DNA of 64,000 nucleotides from HT1-32 sp040219025 (GTDB lineage Bacteria; Pseudomonadota; Alphaproteobacteria; Rhodospirillales; HT1-32). The notes under the pieces were generated by a model. The model was not told where the DNA came from. It saw only the letters and a program-made list of their open reading frames with translations, and did not search any database. Of the stretch, positions 16,148 through 26,441 are shown in pieces (position 1 is the first letter of the stretch; the number at the start of each line of letters is the position of its first letter). The translations under genes were made by a program, and so were the position numbers. The stretch lies in NCBI GenBank assembly GCA_040219025.1, contig JAVJTE010000027.1, positions 184,650 to 248,649 of the forward strand, read 5' to 3'.

Positions 16148-17026
16148 ATGACAGGCTCCCGACAGATCAGTGCTGCGATCCGCAGCCGTCGGGAGCCGTT
16201 GCTGCTTCTGGGGCCGGGTGTGGCCGTTCTCGCCCTGGCGTTCTTTCTGCCGGTTTTCCAGATGCTGGTGCTCAGTGTTCAGGTCACCGGGACGGACGGG
16301 CAGATCAGCTTCGGCTGGGAGCATTTCGCAAAATTCTTTGTTGATGACTATTATCTCGGCGTCTCCATCCGGACCTTCCGGCTGGCCGGGCTGATCACGC
16401 TGATCTGTTTTCTGATCGGCTTTCCGCTGGCCTATGTGATGTCCCGTGTCGGGCCGCGTCTCAGGATGCTGCTGATCCTGCTGGTTGTGCTGCCGCTGAT
16501 GACCAGTGTCGTCATCCGCACCTTCGGCTGGCTGGTGATCCTCGGGAATGGCGGGTTGCTCAGCGATCTGCTGGAAGTGATCGGACTGACCGACCGGGCA
16601 ACCAAACTGATGCATACGGAATCCGGCATCGTGATTGCGATGGTACAGGTGCTGGTACCGTTCATGACCCTGACCATTCTGGGCGTCCTCCAGCGGATCG
16701 GGTCAGAGCTGGAGCAGGCGGCGCGCACCATGGGTGCCGGGTTCTGGCAGGCGATCATCGGTATTACCCTGCCACTGTCCCTGCCGGGGATCGTGTCCGG
16801 CTGCCTGATTGTCTTTGCCCTGTCGATTTCCTCTTTCATTACACCGACGCTGGTTGGCGGGGTGCGTCTGCCGGTATTGGCGGGCAGCATCTACAGTTCG
16901 GTGACCGGCTCCTTCGACTGGAATTTTGCCGCGGCACAATCGGTGCTGCTGTTGCTGGCGACGCTGGTGGTCATCGTGCCCTATGCGATGCTGATGCGCC
17001 GGCGTGATACAAAGGCGGTGCGCTGA
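16148..17026 (+). CDS. ABC transporter permease, PotB type
   Basis: 292-residue inner-membrane permease with about six membrane segments (first near residues 18-40). The EAA loop that contacts the ATPase is EQAARTMGAGFWQAI followed by TLPLSLPGI. It pairs with the permease starting one base after its stop, as in PotB/PotC heterodimers of spermidine/putrescine-type importers. Confidence 0.93.
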   Translation: MTGSRQISAAIRSRREPLLLLGPGVAVLALAFFLPVFQMLVLSVQVTGTDGQISFGWEHFAKFFVDDYYLGVSIRTFRLAGLITLICFLIGFPLAYVMSRVGPRLRMLLILLVVLPLMTSVVIRTFGWLVILGNGGLLSDLLEVIGLTDRATKLMHTESGIVIAMVQVLVPFMTLTILGVLQRIGSELEQAARTMGAGFWQAIIGITLPLSLPGIVSGCLIVFALSISSFITPTLVGGVRLPVLAGSIYSSVTGSFDWNFAAAQSVLLLLATLVVIVPYAMLMRRRDTKAVR

Positions 17027-17027
17027 G

Positions 17028-17825
17028 ATGGTTCGCGGTGTTCCCCCGACAGCCAGGATACTGACCGCCTTTCTGATTACGGCAACGGCGATCTTCATGC
17101 TGGTGCCGCTGGCCGTCGTCATGCTCAGCTCGATTTCTGCCAGTGAATTTCTGGTCTTCCCGCCACGCGGATTCAGCCTGCGCTGGTATGGCGAGATCAT
17201 GGCCTCAGACGCCTATCTCAAGGCGGGCTGGACCAGCATCAAGCTGGCGCTTGTGGTCACCGTCCTCGCCATTGGCATCGGCACACCGACGGCGATTGCG
17301 CTTTATCGGTTCCGTCTGCCGGGTGGCGAGGCGCTGGGGGCGCTGTTTCTCTCGCCGCTGGTTCTGCCGACGCTGATCTTCGGTATCGGCCTGCTGGTGC
17401 TGTTTTCCTCCTGGGGCAGCGGGCCGTCCTTTACCGGGCTGGTGATCGGCCATCTGGTGATCTCGCTGCCTTATGTCATACGCACGGTCGGCGCGGTGCT
17501 GGCTGATGCGGATCCGGCGCTGGAGGAAGCAGCCCGGACAATGGGGGCGAATGTCTGGCAGCGCTATCGCTATGTCGTGCTGCCGCAATGTGCGGCGGGA
17601 ATGGCAGCAGGTGGTTTCTTCGCCTTCAACATCTCCTTCGACGACGCGGTGGTGGCCCTGTTCATGCGGGCCCCGGATGTCGAGACCCTGCCGCTGCGGA
17701 TCTACAGCCAGCTTGAATTCAGCCCCGACCCCTCGGTGGCGGCGGTGTCGACCATCATGATTCTGCTGACCATCTTCCTCGTCTTCCTGATTGATCGCCT
17801 GTTTGGCCTGAAAAGGATCGCCTGA
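17028..17825 (+). CDS. ABC transporter permease, PotC type
   Basis: 265-residue inner-membrane permease with about six membrane segments; EAA loop EEAARTMGANVWQRYRYVVL. ATG 17028 follows the upstream stop by one base and has AAGGCGG about 9 bases before it; a GTG at 17004 inside the previous gene is a less likely start. The N-terminal SEFLVFPPRGFSLRWYGEI is typical of PotC-type subunits. Confidence 0.92.
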   Translation: MVRGVPPTARILTAFLITATAIFMLVPLAVVMLSSISASEFLVFPPRGFSLRWYGEIMASDAYLKAGWTSIKLALVVTVLAIGIGTPTAIALYRFRLPGGEALGALFLSPLVLPTLIFGIGLLVLFSSWGSGPSFTGLVIGHLVISLPYVIRTVGAVLADADPALEEAARTMGANVWQRYRYVVLPQCAAGMAAGGFFAFNISFDDAVVALFMRAPDVETLPLRIYSQLEFSPDPSVAAVSTIMILLTIFLVFLIDRLFGLKRIA

Positions 17826-17828
17826 CCC

Positions 17829-18875
17829 ATGGCCCGTCTGCAAATCGACAAGATCTCCAAAAGCTTTGGCCGGAACGAGGTGCTGAAAGGCCTCTCCGTT
17901 GATATTCCTGATGGCGGGTTTGTCAGCCTGCTGGGGCCGAGCGGTTGCGGGAAATCGACCCTGATGCGCCTTGTCGCGGGGCTGGAGCAGGCCAGCGGCG
18001 GGCGTATTCTGATCGATGATGAGGATATCACCGGCCTGGCCCCGGAACACCGCCATGTCGCCCTGATGTTCCAGAGCTACGCGTTGTTTCCGCATATGTC
18101 GGTGGCCGAGAATATCCGCTTCCCGCTGGCCATGCGCGGGAAAGGTTCCGCAGACGAGCAACGGTCCCGCGTGGAGGAGGCGCTGGATATGGTGCAACTC
18201 GGCCAGTTCGCAAAACGCCTGCCAAAGCAGCTTTCCGGCGGCCAGCAGCAACGTGTCGCCCTGGCCCGGGCCATTGTTGCGCGCCCGCGCGTGCTGTTGC
18301 TCGACGAGCCGCTGTCCAATCTGGATGCCCGGCTGCGCGAGGATATGCAGATCGAACTGATCGAGCTGCACAAGCGGCTGAAGCTGACGACTGTCTTCGT
18401 CACCCATGATCAGGACGAGGCGCTCAGCCTGTCGGATTCCATCATTCTGATGCGCAACGGGGTAATCGAACAATCGGGTACCCCGGAAGATCTGTATGAC
18501 CGGCCGGTGAACAGTTTCGTTGCCGACTTCATGGGGGGCAGCAATGTGGTTCCGGCAAGGGTCAGCGGCGGGCGGCTGACGGCGCTGGACGGGGCAATTG
18601 ACATTCCCGCAGGCGACATGCCGGAGACAACGACGGCGGTTGCGATCCGTCAGGAGCATCTGCGCCCGGTATCGGCGGATGCCGCGCCGGACGGGGCAAT
18701 CCTGTTCGGCGCAGACCGCCAGACCCGTGTGTTCCTCGGCTCGCGTGCCCGCTATCGCTATCAGACCGGGGGCCAGGTTTTGCACGCGCTGGTGCCGGGT
18801 GAGCATATTGCGGCGGCTGATATGGCGGATTGTCTCAGCGTCGATCCGGCAAAGCTGCGCCCGCTGCGGGACTGA
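17829..18875 (+). CDS. ABC transporter ATP-binding protein, PotA type
   Basis: 348-residue cytoplasmic ATPase of the importer. Walker A GPSGCGKST, signature LSGGQQQR, Walker B RVLLLDEP and the H-loop TVFVTHDQDEA are all intact. The region after about 230 is a TOBE-type regulatory domain (FMGGSNVVPARVSGGRLTAL). It lies 3 bp after the second permease and ends the operon; miaA begins about 60 bp later. Confidence 0.95.
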   Translation: MARLQIDKISKSFGRNEVLKGLSVDIPDGGFVSLLGPSGCGKSTLMRLVAGLEQASGGRILIDDEDITGLAPEHRHVALMFQSYALFPHMSVAENIRFPLAMRGKGSADEQRSRVEEALDMVQLGQFAKRLPKQLSGGQQQRVALARAIVARPRVLLLDEPLSNLDARLREDMQIELIELHKRLKLTTVFVTHDQDEALSLSDSIILMRNGVIEQSGTPEDLYDRPVNSFVADFMGGSNVVPARVSGGRLTALDGAIDIPAGDMPETTTAVAIRQEHLRPVSADAAPDGAILFGADRQTRVFLGSRARYRYQTGGQVLHALVPGEHIAAADMADCLSVDPAKLRPLRD

Positions 18876-18937
18876 CCGGACATTCTCTGCCGCGTTCCGG
18901 GCATTGTGGAATCGTGGCCTTGTGCAATCCTGCCGGT

Positions 18938-19900
18938 ATGACTGAAACATCATCACAGAAGCCAACCCGTCCGGTGCTGATCGTCGCCGGGGTTACCGCG
19001 TCCGGTAAGTCGGCACTGGCGCTGGATGCAGCAGAGGCCTTTGACGGGGTCATCATCAATGCCGACAGCATGCAGGTTTACCGGGAAATTCCGGTGATCA
19101 GTGCCGCCCCGCCGGCAGAGGACAGGGCCCGTCTGCCGCATCGCCTCTACGGCGTGCTGCCGATCACCGACCCCTGTTCTGCAGGACGCTGGCAGGAAAT
19201 GGCGGCGACGGAGATCAATGCCGCCCATGCGGCGGGGAAACTGCCCGTCGTGGTTGGCGGCACGGGACTTTATATCAAGGCGCTGATGTCCGGTCTGAAC
19301 GAACTGCCGGCATCTGACCCGGCAATCCGCGACGAGCTGACAGGCCAGTTGGTGATGCAGGGAGAGGAATCGTTTCGTGCGGCGCTTGCCGCCATTGACC
19401 CGCTGGCCGAGAAAGCCATCCGTCAGGGTGACCGGCAGCGGCTGATCCGGGCGATGGAGGTCTACCGCATCAGCGGCCGGGCGCTGAGTGACTGGCGCAA
19501 GGCCCCGTCCACGCCACCGCCCGTGCACTGGCGCTTTCATGTGATTGCGGTATTGCCGCCCCGCGACGAAGTCTATGCCGCCTGCGAGGCGAGGTTCGAT
19601 CAGATGCTGGCTGCCGGGGCACTGGAAGAGGCCCGGACTGTGCATGGACTGGACCGCAATCTGCCGGGTATGAAGGCGGTCGGCCTGCCGGAACTGTTCG
19701 ACCATCTTGACGAGGATGTGGATATCCAGACAGCGGCGATTCTGGCCCGTCAGGCAACCCGCCGATATGCGAAACGGCAGTTCACCTGGCTCCGTCATCA
19801 GATTAATGCTGATTTGACCCTTGAAACGAAATATTCAGAACGAAATAGGGGCGAAATAATTAATTTTATTCGCCAAACGGTATTGACCCCTCGCGATTGA
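18938..19900 (+). CDS. miaA: tRNA dimethylallyltransferase
   Basis: 320 residues. Transfers a dimethylallyl group to A37 of tRNAs reading UNN codons. P-loop GVTASGKSALA, the DSMQVYREIP motif and the central GGTGLYIKALMSGL are characteristic; the C-terminal RRYAKRQFTWLRHQ is also typical. ATG 18938 is chosen because the longer open frame (GTG 18830) overlaps the ABC ATPase and carries a non-family N-terminal extension. The last 20 codons are AT-rich, and the ilvB promoter overlaps them. Confidence 0.96.
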   Translation: MTETSSQKPTRPVLIVAGVTASGKSALALDAAEAFDGVIINADSMQVYREIPVISAAPPAEDRARLPHRLYGVLPITDPCSAGRWQEMAATEINAAHAAGKLPVVVGGTGLYIKALMSGLNELPASDPAIRDELTGQLVMQGEESFRAALAAIDPLAEKAIRQGDRQRLIRAMEVYRISGRALSDWRKAPSTPPPVHWRFHVIAVLPPRDEVYAACEARFDQMLAAGALEEARTVHGLDRNLPGMKAVGLPELFDHLDEDVDIQTAAILARQATRRYAKRQFTWLRHQINADLTLETKYSERNRGEIINFIRQTVLTPRD

Positions 19901-19911
19901 GCGACTAGGTT
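19883..19911 (+). promoter_or_regulatory. Candidate sigma-70 promoter of the ilvBNC operon
   Basis: TTGACC (19883-19888), a 17-base spacer and TAGGTT (19906-19911). Transcription would start near 19917-19920, right at the first arm of the leader hairpin. The -35 lies inside the last codons of miaA. Confidence 0.55.
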
Positions 19912-19920
19912 GCGCCTCCC

Positions 19921-19975
19921 GCCCGGCAGCATTGCCGGGCTGCTTTGTTGTTCAGGGCTGTGATGCCCGGTTTTT
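19921..19975 (+). promoter_or_regulatory. ilvB leader with mutually exclusive hairpins (candidate attenuator)
   Basis: GCCCGGCA (19921-19928) pairs perfectly with TGCCGGGC (19933-19940). The second arm's CCGGGC (19935-19940) can instead pair with GCCCGG (19965-19970), which is followed directly by TTTTT (19971-19975), a terminator shape. A minor GGGC/GCCC hairpin (19955-19958 with 19965-19968) is also possible. No leader peptide rich in Ile, Val or Leu codons was found, so if attenuation occurs the sensor is not an obvious peptide. Confidence 0.4.
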
Positions 19976-19990
19976 AGTTGGAGAAGACGC

Positions 19991-21766
19991 ATGTCTGCGG
20001 AAGGTTTGAGCGGTTCGGAAGTGGTGTTGAAAGCTTTGCGAGAGCAGGGCGTCGACGTCATTTTCGGCTATCCCGGTGGCGCAGTACTGCCGATTTACGA
20101 TGCCATTTTCCAGCAGAATGATATTCGCCACATCCTTGTCCGCCAGGAAGGCGGTGCCGTTCACGCGGCAGAAGGTTACGCGCGGTCGACCGGCAAGGTG
20201 GGCGTTGTGCTGGTCACCTCCGGCCCGGGGGCAACCAATGCGGTGACCGGGCTGACCGATGCGCTGATGGATTCCATCCCGGTGGTCTGCCTGACCGGCC
20301 AGGTGCCGACCCATCTGATCGGCAATGATGCCTTTCAGGAAGCTGATACGGTTGGCATCACGCGCCCCTGCACCAAGCATAATTATCTGGTCAAGGATCC
20401 GGACCGTCTGGCCCGCACCATTCATGAGGCCTTCCATGTTGCACGGACGGGGCGTCCGGGCCCGGTGGTTGTTGATCTGCCTAAGGATATTCTGGTCGGT
20501 CTGGCACCCTATGTCGAAAAGGCCAAGGTAAAGCACAAAACCTACAACCCGCAGGTCAAGGGCGACACCGGCCAGATTGAAGCGGCGGTCGAGCTGTTGT
20601 CGAAGGCGAAGCGTCCGATTGTCTATGCCGGGGGCGGGGTCATCAATTCCGGTCCGGCCGCGTCGCAGCTGCTGACAAACTTTGTCCGGATGACCGGCTT
20701 TCCCTGCACCCTGACGCTGATGGGTTTTGGCGCGATACCGGCGTCCGATCCGAATTATCTCGGTATGCTGGGCATGCATGGCACTTACGAAGCCAATATG
20801 GCCATGCATGGCTGTGATGCGATGATCTGCATCGGCGCGCGGTTCGACGACCGGGTGACCGGGCGTCTTGATGCCTTCGCACCGGATGCAAAGAAGATCC
20901 ATATCGACATCGACCCCAGTTCCATCAACAAGAACGTCGCCGTTGATGTACCGATTGTCGGTGATGTCGGGATGATCCTGGAAGACCTGATCAAGATCTG
21001 GAAATCCCGTCAGGCCCGGGTTGATGAGCGGGCGCTGAAAAGCTGGTGGGAGCAGATCGGCCTGTGGAAGGCGATCGATTGCCTGAAGTTTGATCAGGGC
21101 AACGAGATCATCAAGCCGCAGCATGCCATCAAGCGGCTGTATGAACTGACCAAAAGCTATGAAGATGTCTATATCACCACAGAAGTCGGCCAGCACCAGA
21201 TGTGGGCAGCCCAGTTCTTTGGCTTCGAGAAGCCGAACCACTGGATGACCTCGGGCGGCCTCGGCACCATGGGCTACGGTCTGCCGGCGGCGATGGGTGT
21301 GCAGGTCGCACATCCTGACGCGCTGGTGGTTGGGGTTGCCGGTGAAGCATCGTTCATGATGAACATGCAGGAGCTGTCGACCATTGCGCAGTACAGGCTG
21401 CCGGTGAAGTGCTTCATCCTGAATAACTTCTATATGGGCATGGTGCGCCAGTGGCAGGAACTGCTGCATGGCTCGCGCTATTCCGAAAGCTATATGGAAA
21501 GCCTGCCCGACTTCGTGAAGCTGGCAGATACCTTTGGTATGGCCGGGCTGCGGGCGACCAAGCCGAGTGAGGTGGATGATGTCATCGGCGAGATGCTCAG
21601 CATCGACGGGCCGGTGATTGTCGACATGCATGTCGATAAGAAGGAAAACTGCTTCCCGATGATTCCGTCAGGCGCGGCGCATAACGAAATCCTGCTGGGT
21701 CCGGATGACAAGAGCCCGCGCAAGGGTGATGCGAATGCCCGTGAAAACGGCATGGTACTTGTCTGA
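19991..21766 (+). CDS. ilvB: Acetolactate synthase large subunit
   Basis: 591-residue catalytic subunit (with ThDP and FAD) of the first common step of Val, Leu and Ile synthesis. The catalytic Glu is in VRQEGGAVHAAEGYARST; the FAD region includes GARFDDRVTGRLDAFAPDA; the Mg/ThDP motif is GEASFMMNMQELST followed by NNFYMGMVRQWQELLHG. Glu rather than Asp in the GD motif is usual for alphaproteobacterial enzymes as far as I recall, so it is not a defect. Followed 69 bp later by the small subunit. Confidence 0.97.
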   Translation: MSAEGLSGSEVVLKALREQGVDVIFGYPGGAVLPIYDAIFQQNDIRHILVRQEGGAVHAAEGYARSTGKVGVVLVTSGPGATNAVTGLTDALMDSIPVVCLTGQVPTHLIGNDAFQEADTVGITRPCTKHNYLVKDPDRLARTIHEAFHVARTGRPGPVVVDLPKDILVGLAPYVEKAKVKHKTYNPQVKGDTGQIEAAVELLSKAKRPIVYAGGGVINSGPAASQLLTNFVRMTGFPCTLTLMGFGAIPASDPNYLGMLGMHGTYEANMAMHGCDAMICIGARFDDRVTGRLDAFAPDAKKIHIDIDPSSINKNVAVDVPIVGDVGMILEDLIKIWKSRQARVDERALKSWWEQIGLWKAIDCLKFDQGNEIIKPQHAIKRLYELTKSYEDVYITTEVGQHQMWAAQFFGFEKPNHWMTSGGLGTMGYGLPAAMGVQVAHPDALVVGVAGEASFMMNMQELSTIAQYRLPVKCFILNNFYMGMVRQWQELLHGSRYSESYMESLPDFVKLADTFGMAGLRATKPSEVDDVIGEMLSIDGPVIVDMHVDKKENCFPMIPSGAAHNEILLGPDDKSPRKGDANARENGMVLV

Positions 21767-21835
21767 CGCCCCGGTCCTGACGAAACAACAAGAACGACGG
21801 TCTGGTGCCGGGCGATCCGGTGCAGAGGAGGATAT

Positions 21836-22351
21836 GTGACCAATCTAGACCAGGATATCAGCGCCCACACCATCGCGGTGCTGGTGGATAACGAAGCCGG
21901 TGTGCTGGCCCGTGTCATCGGACTGTTTTCCGGACGCGGCTACAACATCGAAAGCCTGACCGTCTCGGAAGTCGACTCCGAGGCGCATCTCAGCCGCATA
22001 ACCGTGGTGACGTCAGGCGCGCCGATGGTGATCGAGCAGATCAAGGCCCAGCTCGGCCGGCTGGTGCCGGTCCACAAGGTCAGGGATCTGACCGTCGGCG
22101 GGGCGTCTGTCGAGCGCGAACTGGCACTGGTCAAGGTCAAGTCAACCGGTGAGAAACGTGTCGAGGCACTGCGTATCGCCGATATCTTCCGGGCCCGGGC
22201 GGTCGACAGCACGAACGAGAGTTTTGTGTTCGAGATTACCGGTGCCCCGTCAAAGCTGAACGCCTTTATCGACCTGATGAAGCCGTTGGGACTGCAGGAT
22301 GTCTCGCGCACCGGCGTCGCCGCCATTGCACGAGGGCCGGAAGCCCTGTAA
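21836..22351 (+). CDS. ilvN: Acetolactate synthase small (regulatory) subunit
   Basis: 171 residues. An N-terminal ACT domain (about 10-85: HTIAVLVDNEAGVLARVIGL, then FSGRGYNIESLTVS) mediates valine feedback; the C-terminal domain (ILVN-type, LALVKVKSTGEKRVEALRIA) stabilises it. The length matches IlvH/IlvN small subunits. It starts at GTG 21836, 4 bases after AGGAGG; no better ATG is in frame. It lies between ilvB and ilvC in a biosynthetic operon. Confidence 0.95.
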   Translation: MTNLDQDISAHTIAVLVDNEAGVLARVIGLFSGRGYNIESLTVSEVDSEAHLSRITVVTSGAPMVIEQIKAQLGRLVPVHKVRDLTVGGASVERELALVKVKSTGEKRVEALRIADIFRARAVDSTNESFVFEITGAPSKLNAFIDLMKPLGLQDVSRTGVAAIARGPEAL

Positions 22352-22404
22352 ATCCTGCCACCGAGTAAATAATTCCAAACAGGACAAAATCGAGGAAAAG
22401 CACA

Positions 22405-23424
22405 ATGCGCGTTTATTATGACCGCGACGCGGACGTCAATCTGATCAAGGGCAAGAAAGTTGCCATTCTGGGATACGGCAGCCAGGGACATGCCCATGCG
22501 CTGAACCTGCGGGATTCCGGCGTCAAGGAAGTCGCTGTAGCCCTTCGCGAAGGCTCCTCCAGCCGCAAGAAAGCCCAGGGCGAAGGCCTGAAGGTCATGA
22601 CCGGCGCGGAAGCTGCCGCATGGGCCGACATCGTGATGATTCTGGCACCGGATGAGCATCACGCCCAGATCTACCGGGATGAACTGAAGGATAACCTGAA
22701 GGAAGGTGCTGCCGTTGCTTTCGCGCATGGCCTGTCGGTTCATTTCAATCTGGTCGATCCGCGCCCTGACCTCGACATCTTCATGATCGCCCCGAAAGGC
22801 CCCGGCCATACCGTGCGTTCTGAATATGTCCGCGGTGGCGGTGTTCCCTGCCTGATCGCGGTCCAGCAGGACGCGTCGGGTAACGCCCATGACATCGGCC
22901 TGTCCTATGCCTCCGCCATCGGCGGTGGTCGCTCGGGCATCATCGAGACCACCTTCAAGGAAGAGTGCGAGACCGATCTGTTCGGCGAACAGGCCGTGCT
23001 TTGCGGCGGTCTCTCGGCGCTCATCATGGCGGGTTACGAAACCCTGGTCGAAGCTGGCTATGCCAAGGAAATGGCCTATTTCGAATGCCTGCATGAAGTG
23101 AAGCTGATCGTCGACCTGATGTATGAAGGCGGCATGGCCAACATGCGCTATTCGATCTCGAACACCGCTGAATATGGCGATTATGTCACCGGCCCGCGGG
23201 TCATCGATGCATCGGTGAAGGCGCGTATGAAAGAGGTTCTGGCAGATATTCAGTCCGGCCGCTTCACCCGCGACTGGATGCTGGAAAATGCCGCCGGTCA
23301 GCCGAGCTTCAAGGCGACTCGCCGGAACAACGCAGAACATGACATCGAACAGGTCGGCGCCAAGCTGCGGGCCCTGATGCCGTGGATTGCGGAAAACCAG
23401 CTGGTTGATAAAGAACGCAACTAA
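22405..23424 (+). CDS. ilvC: Ketol-acid reductoisomerase (class I)
   Basis: 339 residues, the length of the short class I enzyme. Converts acetolactate or acetohydroxybutyrate to dihydroxy acids using NADPH and Mg. The Rossmann motif is GYGSQGHAHALNLRDSG; the knotted C-terminal domain includes FGEQAVLCGGLSALIMAGYE and the metal-binding ECLHEVKLIVDLMYEGG. Last gene of the operon, followed by a strong terminator. Confidence 0.97.
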   Translation: MRVYYDRDADVNLIKGKKVAILGYGSQGHAHALNLRDSGVKEVAVALREGSSSRKKAQGEGLKVMTGAEAAAWADIVMILAPDEHHAQIYRDELKDNLKEGAAVAFAHGLSVHFNLVDPRPDLDIFMIAPKGPGHTVRSEYVRGGGVPCLIAVQQDASGNAHDIGLSYASAIGGGRSGIIETTFKEECETDLFGEQAVLCGGLSALIMAGYETLVEAGYAKEMAYFECLHEVKLIVDLMYEGGMANMRYSISNTAEYGDYVTGPRVIDASVKARMKEVLADIQSGRFTRDWMLENAAGQPSFKATRRNNAEHDIEQVGAKLRALMPWIAENQLVDKERN

Positions 23425-23452
23425 CTTCTCCTGATCTCCGGATCGGAAAGTC

Positions 23453-23485
23453 AAAGCCCGGCAGGATCAACCTGCCGGGCTTTTT
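23453..23485 (+). terminator. Rho-independent terminator after ilvC
   Basis: AAAGCCCGGCAGG (23453-23465), loop ATCAA, and CCTGCCGGGCTTT followed by more T: a perfect 10-bp G+C-rich stem plus flanking A/T pairs ending in a TTTTT run. Placed 29 bp after the ilvC stop. Confidence 0.95.
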
Positions 23486-23490
23486 GTTAC

Positions 23491-23620
23491 CCTCCTCCTC
23501 ATCCTGAGGAGCGGCAAAGCCGCGTCTCGAAGGACCGTGGGAGACGAATTCCACAAGCCCTGCAGCCTAGCCTGTCCTTCGAGACGGCGTTCTGCGCCTC
23601 CTCAGGATGAGGAGGAGGGG
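23491..23620. repeat. Paired inverted intergenic repeat, CCTCATCCTGAGGAG family
   Basis: Two copies of a roughly 47-bp sequence in opposite orientation: CTCCTCATCCTGAGGAG near 23494-23510 running to GTCTCGAAGGA near 23524-23534, and the reverse order at 23574-23620. Each copy also contains its own small palindrome. It separates the convergent ilvC and esterase genes. Elements of this type recur between alphaproteobacterial genes, and another pair lies at 40607-40732. Confidence 0.85.
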
Positions 23621-23626
23621 GTAAGC

Positions 23627-24730
23627 TTACAGCCTCCTGTCGCTCAGCCATTGCAGCAGCAGGTCGGCGATCTCGTGGTTGTTCTGTTCCAGCATCATCA
23701 TATGGCCGTTGCCCGTGATGCCCCGGTCTTCAAGCCGGATCAGGTCCGCCGGCACACCGGCCTGCACCAGAAAGGCAGCGGTGCAGTGGTCGTAGGGTGC
23801 GTGATAGGACGCCTCACCAACGACGATGGCCAGTTTCAGATTGCCCAGCCGGGGCAGCTGCCGGGCCGGTTCGGTCTGAAGATGACAGGGAACCAGTCCG
23901 GGAGCATCCGCCTTGGCCTGGCGCTGCGAGGGCAGCGGCTGGCCGGCGGGCAGGGGTGGCTCAAAATTCATCAGTAACTGCCCGGCACCAAGCGGGCGCA
24001 CCACCTCTTCGGAATCACGGAACCAGCCACCGGCTTCCCCCGTCATCAGACATTCATGGAAGTTCGGGCCGTTCGGCTCGATGCTGAGCAGGGCCAGAAC
24101 CTTGTCGGGGCAGGCATCGGCCAGCGCAAAGCCGAAGGGGCCGGACTGGGAATGGGTCAGCCAGATGGCCGGGCCGATCTGTTCGGCAAGTTTGATATTG
24201 GCGGCCAGATTGAGCTGCTCGGTTGCCCGCCGGTCGACCAGTGCCTCGACCTGGGAGGCATAGAGACGGTCAAAAGCCGGGTCACCCCTCCGTCCGCTAC
24301 CGGGCCACCGGGTATGTTTTGCGGCCTGTGGCCAGAGTTTTGAGTCTGCCGCATTGGTAAACCGCTGTTCGACGAACTCGACCGATTTGCCTTCCCGGAG
24401 GCCATGCAGATCAGCGGGGTTACCGGAGCGCCCGCGGGCGGGCTGGTCAATCAGATAGACCTCGTATCCGGCCCGCAGAAAGTCATGCGCCCAGCCCCGG
24501 CGACCATCCGGTGTGCCGGTAAAATTTGCGGCGGTCTGCCAGTTGCCATGGACCATGACAACGGGAGCGGATTTCAGTATTTTTGCCGGTCTGTAATGTT
24601 CGACGAAAATACCGCCGCTCATCAGGGTGCCGCTGTCGGTCTCGACATAATCACCGGGGACATGAAATCCCCTGACATCCGATATCTGCAGCGGGACGGT
24701 ATCCGTGGGATGGGGGGTAGACAGTGACAT
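23627..24730 (-). CDS. Alpha/beta hydrolase (esterase-like)
   Basis: 367 residues. Motifs of the alpha/beta-hydrolase fold: VVMVHGNWQTAANFTG (oxyanion hole), the nucleophile elbow THSQSGPFGF and a late GNGHMMMLEQNNHE with the catalytic His. No export signal is visible, so it is probably cytoplasmic. Large inserts make it longer than simple esterases. It follows the CoA ligase gene by 9 bp and is the last gene of the catabolic operon; hydrolysis of an ester or thioester intermediate is an inference from context. Confidence 0.85.
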   Translation of the reverse strand: MSLSTPHPTDTVPLQISDVRGFHVPGDYVETDSGTLMSGGIFVEHYRPAKILKSAPVVMVHGNWQTAANFTGTPDGRRGWAHDFLRAGYEVYLIDQPARGRSGNPADLHGLREGKSVEFVEQRFTNAADSKLWPQAAKHTRWPGSGRRGDPAFDRLYASQVEALVDRRATEQLNLAANIKLAEQIGPAIWLTHSQSGPFGFALADACPDKVLALLSIEPNGPNFHECLMTGEAGGWFRDSEEVVRPLGAGQLLMNFEPPLPAGQPLPSQRQAKADAPGLVPCHLQTEPARQLPRLGNLKLAIVVGEASYHAPYDHCTAAFLVQAGVPADLIRLEDRGITGNGHMMMLEQNNHEIADLLLQWLSDRRL

Positions 24731-24739
24731 TTGCGGTGG

Positions 24740-26323
<1,584 letters not shown>

Positions 26324-26441
26324 GTTCTGGCTCTCTCCCGACTGCCGCAGGTGTTTTTCCCTGCCTGTTCTCTGTCCTCGGGAAAGGATAACGCGGCACT
26401 GCCTGCCTTGCCATACCCGGAAGGGCCGACTTCCGGTCAGA

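Noticed and set aside
14456..16615. 719-residue open frame on the minus strand
   Set aside because: It is antisense to the DUF3830, binding-protein and permease genes, is rich in His, Gln and Arg, and has no family features; long antisense frames are common in high-GC DNA.
17205..18965. 586-residue open frame on the minus strand
   Set aside because: Antisense shadow of the second permease and ABC ATPase, with no recognisable domain.
19963..19977. Mini-ORF Met-Pro-Gly-Phe in the ilvB leader as a leader peptide
   Set aside because: Four codons with no branched-chain residues and no ribosome site; it overlaps the presumed terminator arm.
21341..21352. Glu instead of Asp in the ThDP/Mg motif of IlvB (GEAS)
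   Set aside because: At first looks like a damaged site, but GEAS is the usual form in alphaproteobacterial acetolactate synthases as far as I recall.
19952..21631. 559-residue open frame antisense to ilvB
   Set aside because: Mirror of the ilvB codons; no domain, and ilvB is certain.
21940..23454. 504-residue open frame antisense to ilvN and ilvC
   Set aside because: Same reason; it also runs through the terminator region.
26418..26437. CCGGAAG/CTTCCGG hairpin behind the BisC-type gene
   Set aside because: Seven-bp stem without a U-run on the minus strand; too weak to call a terminator inside this operon.
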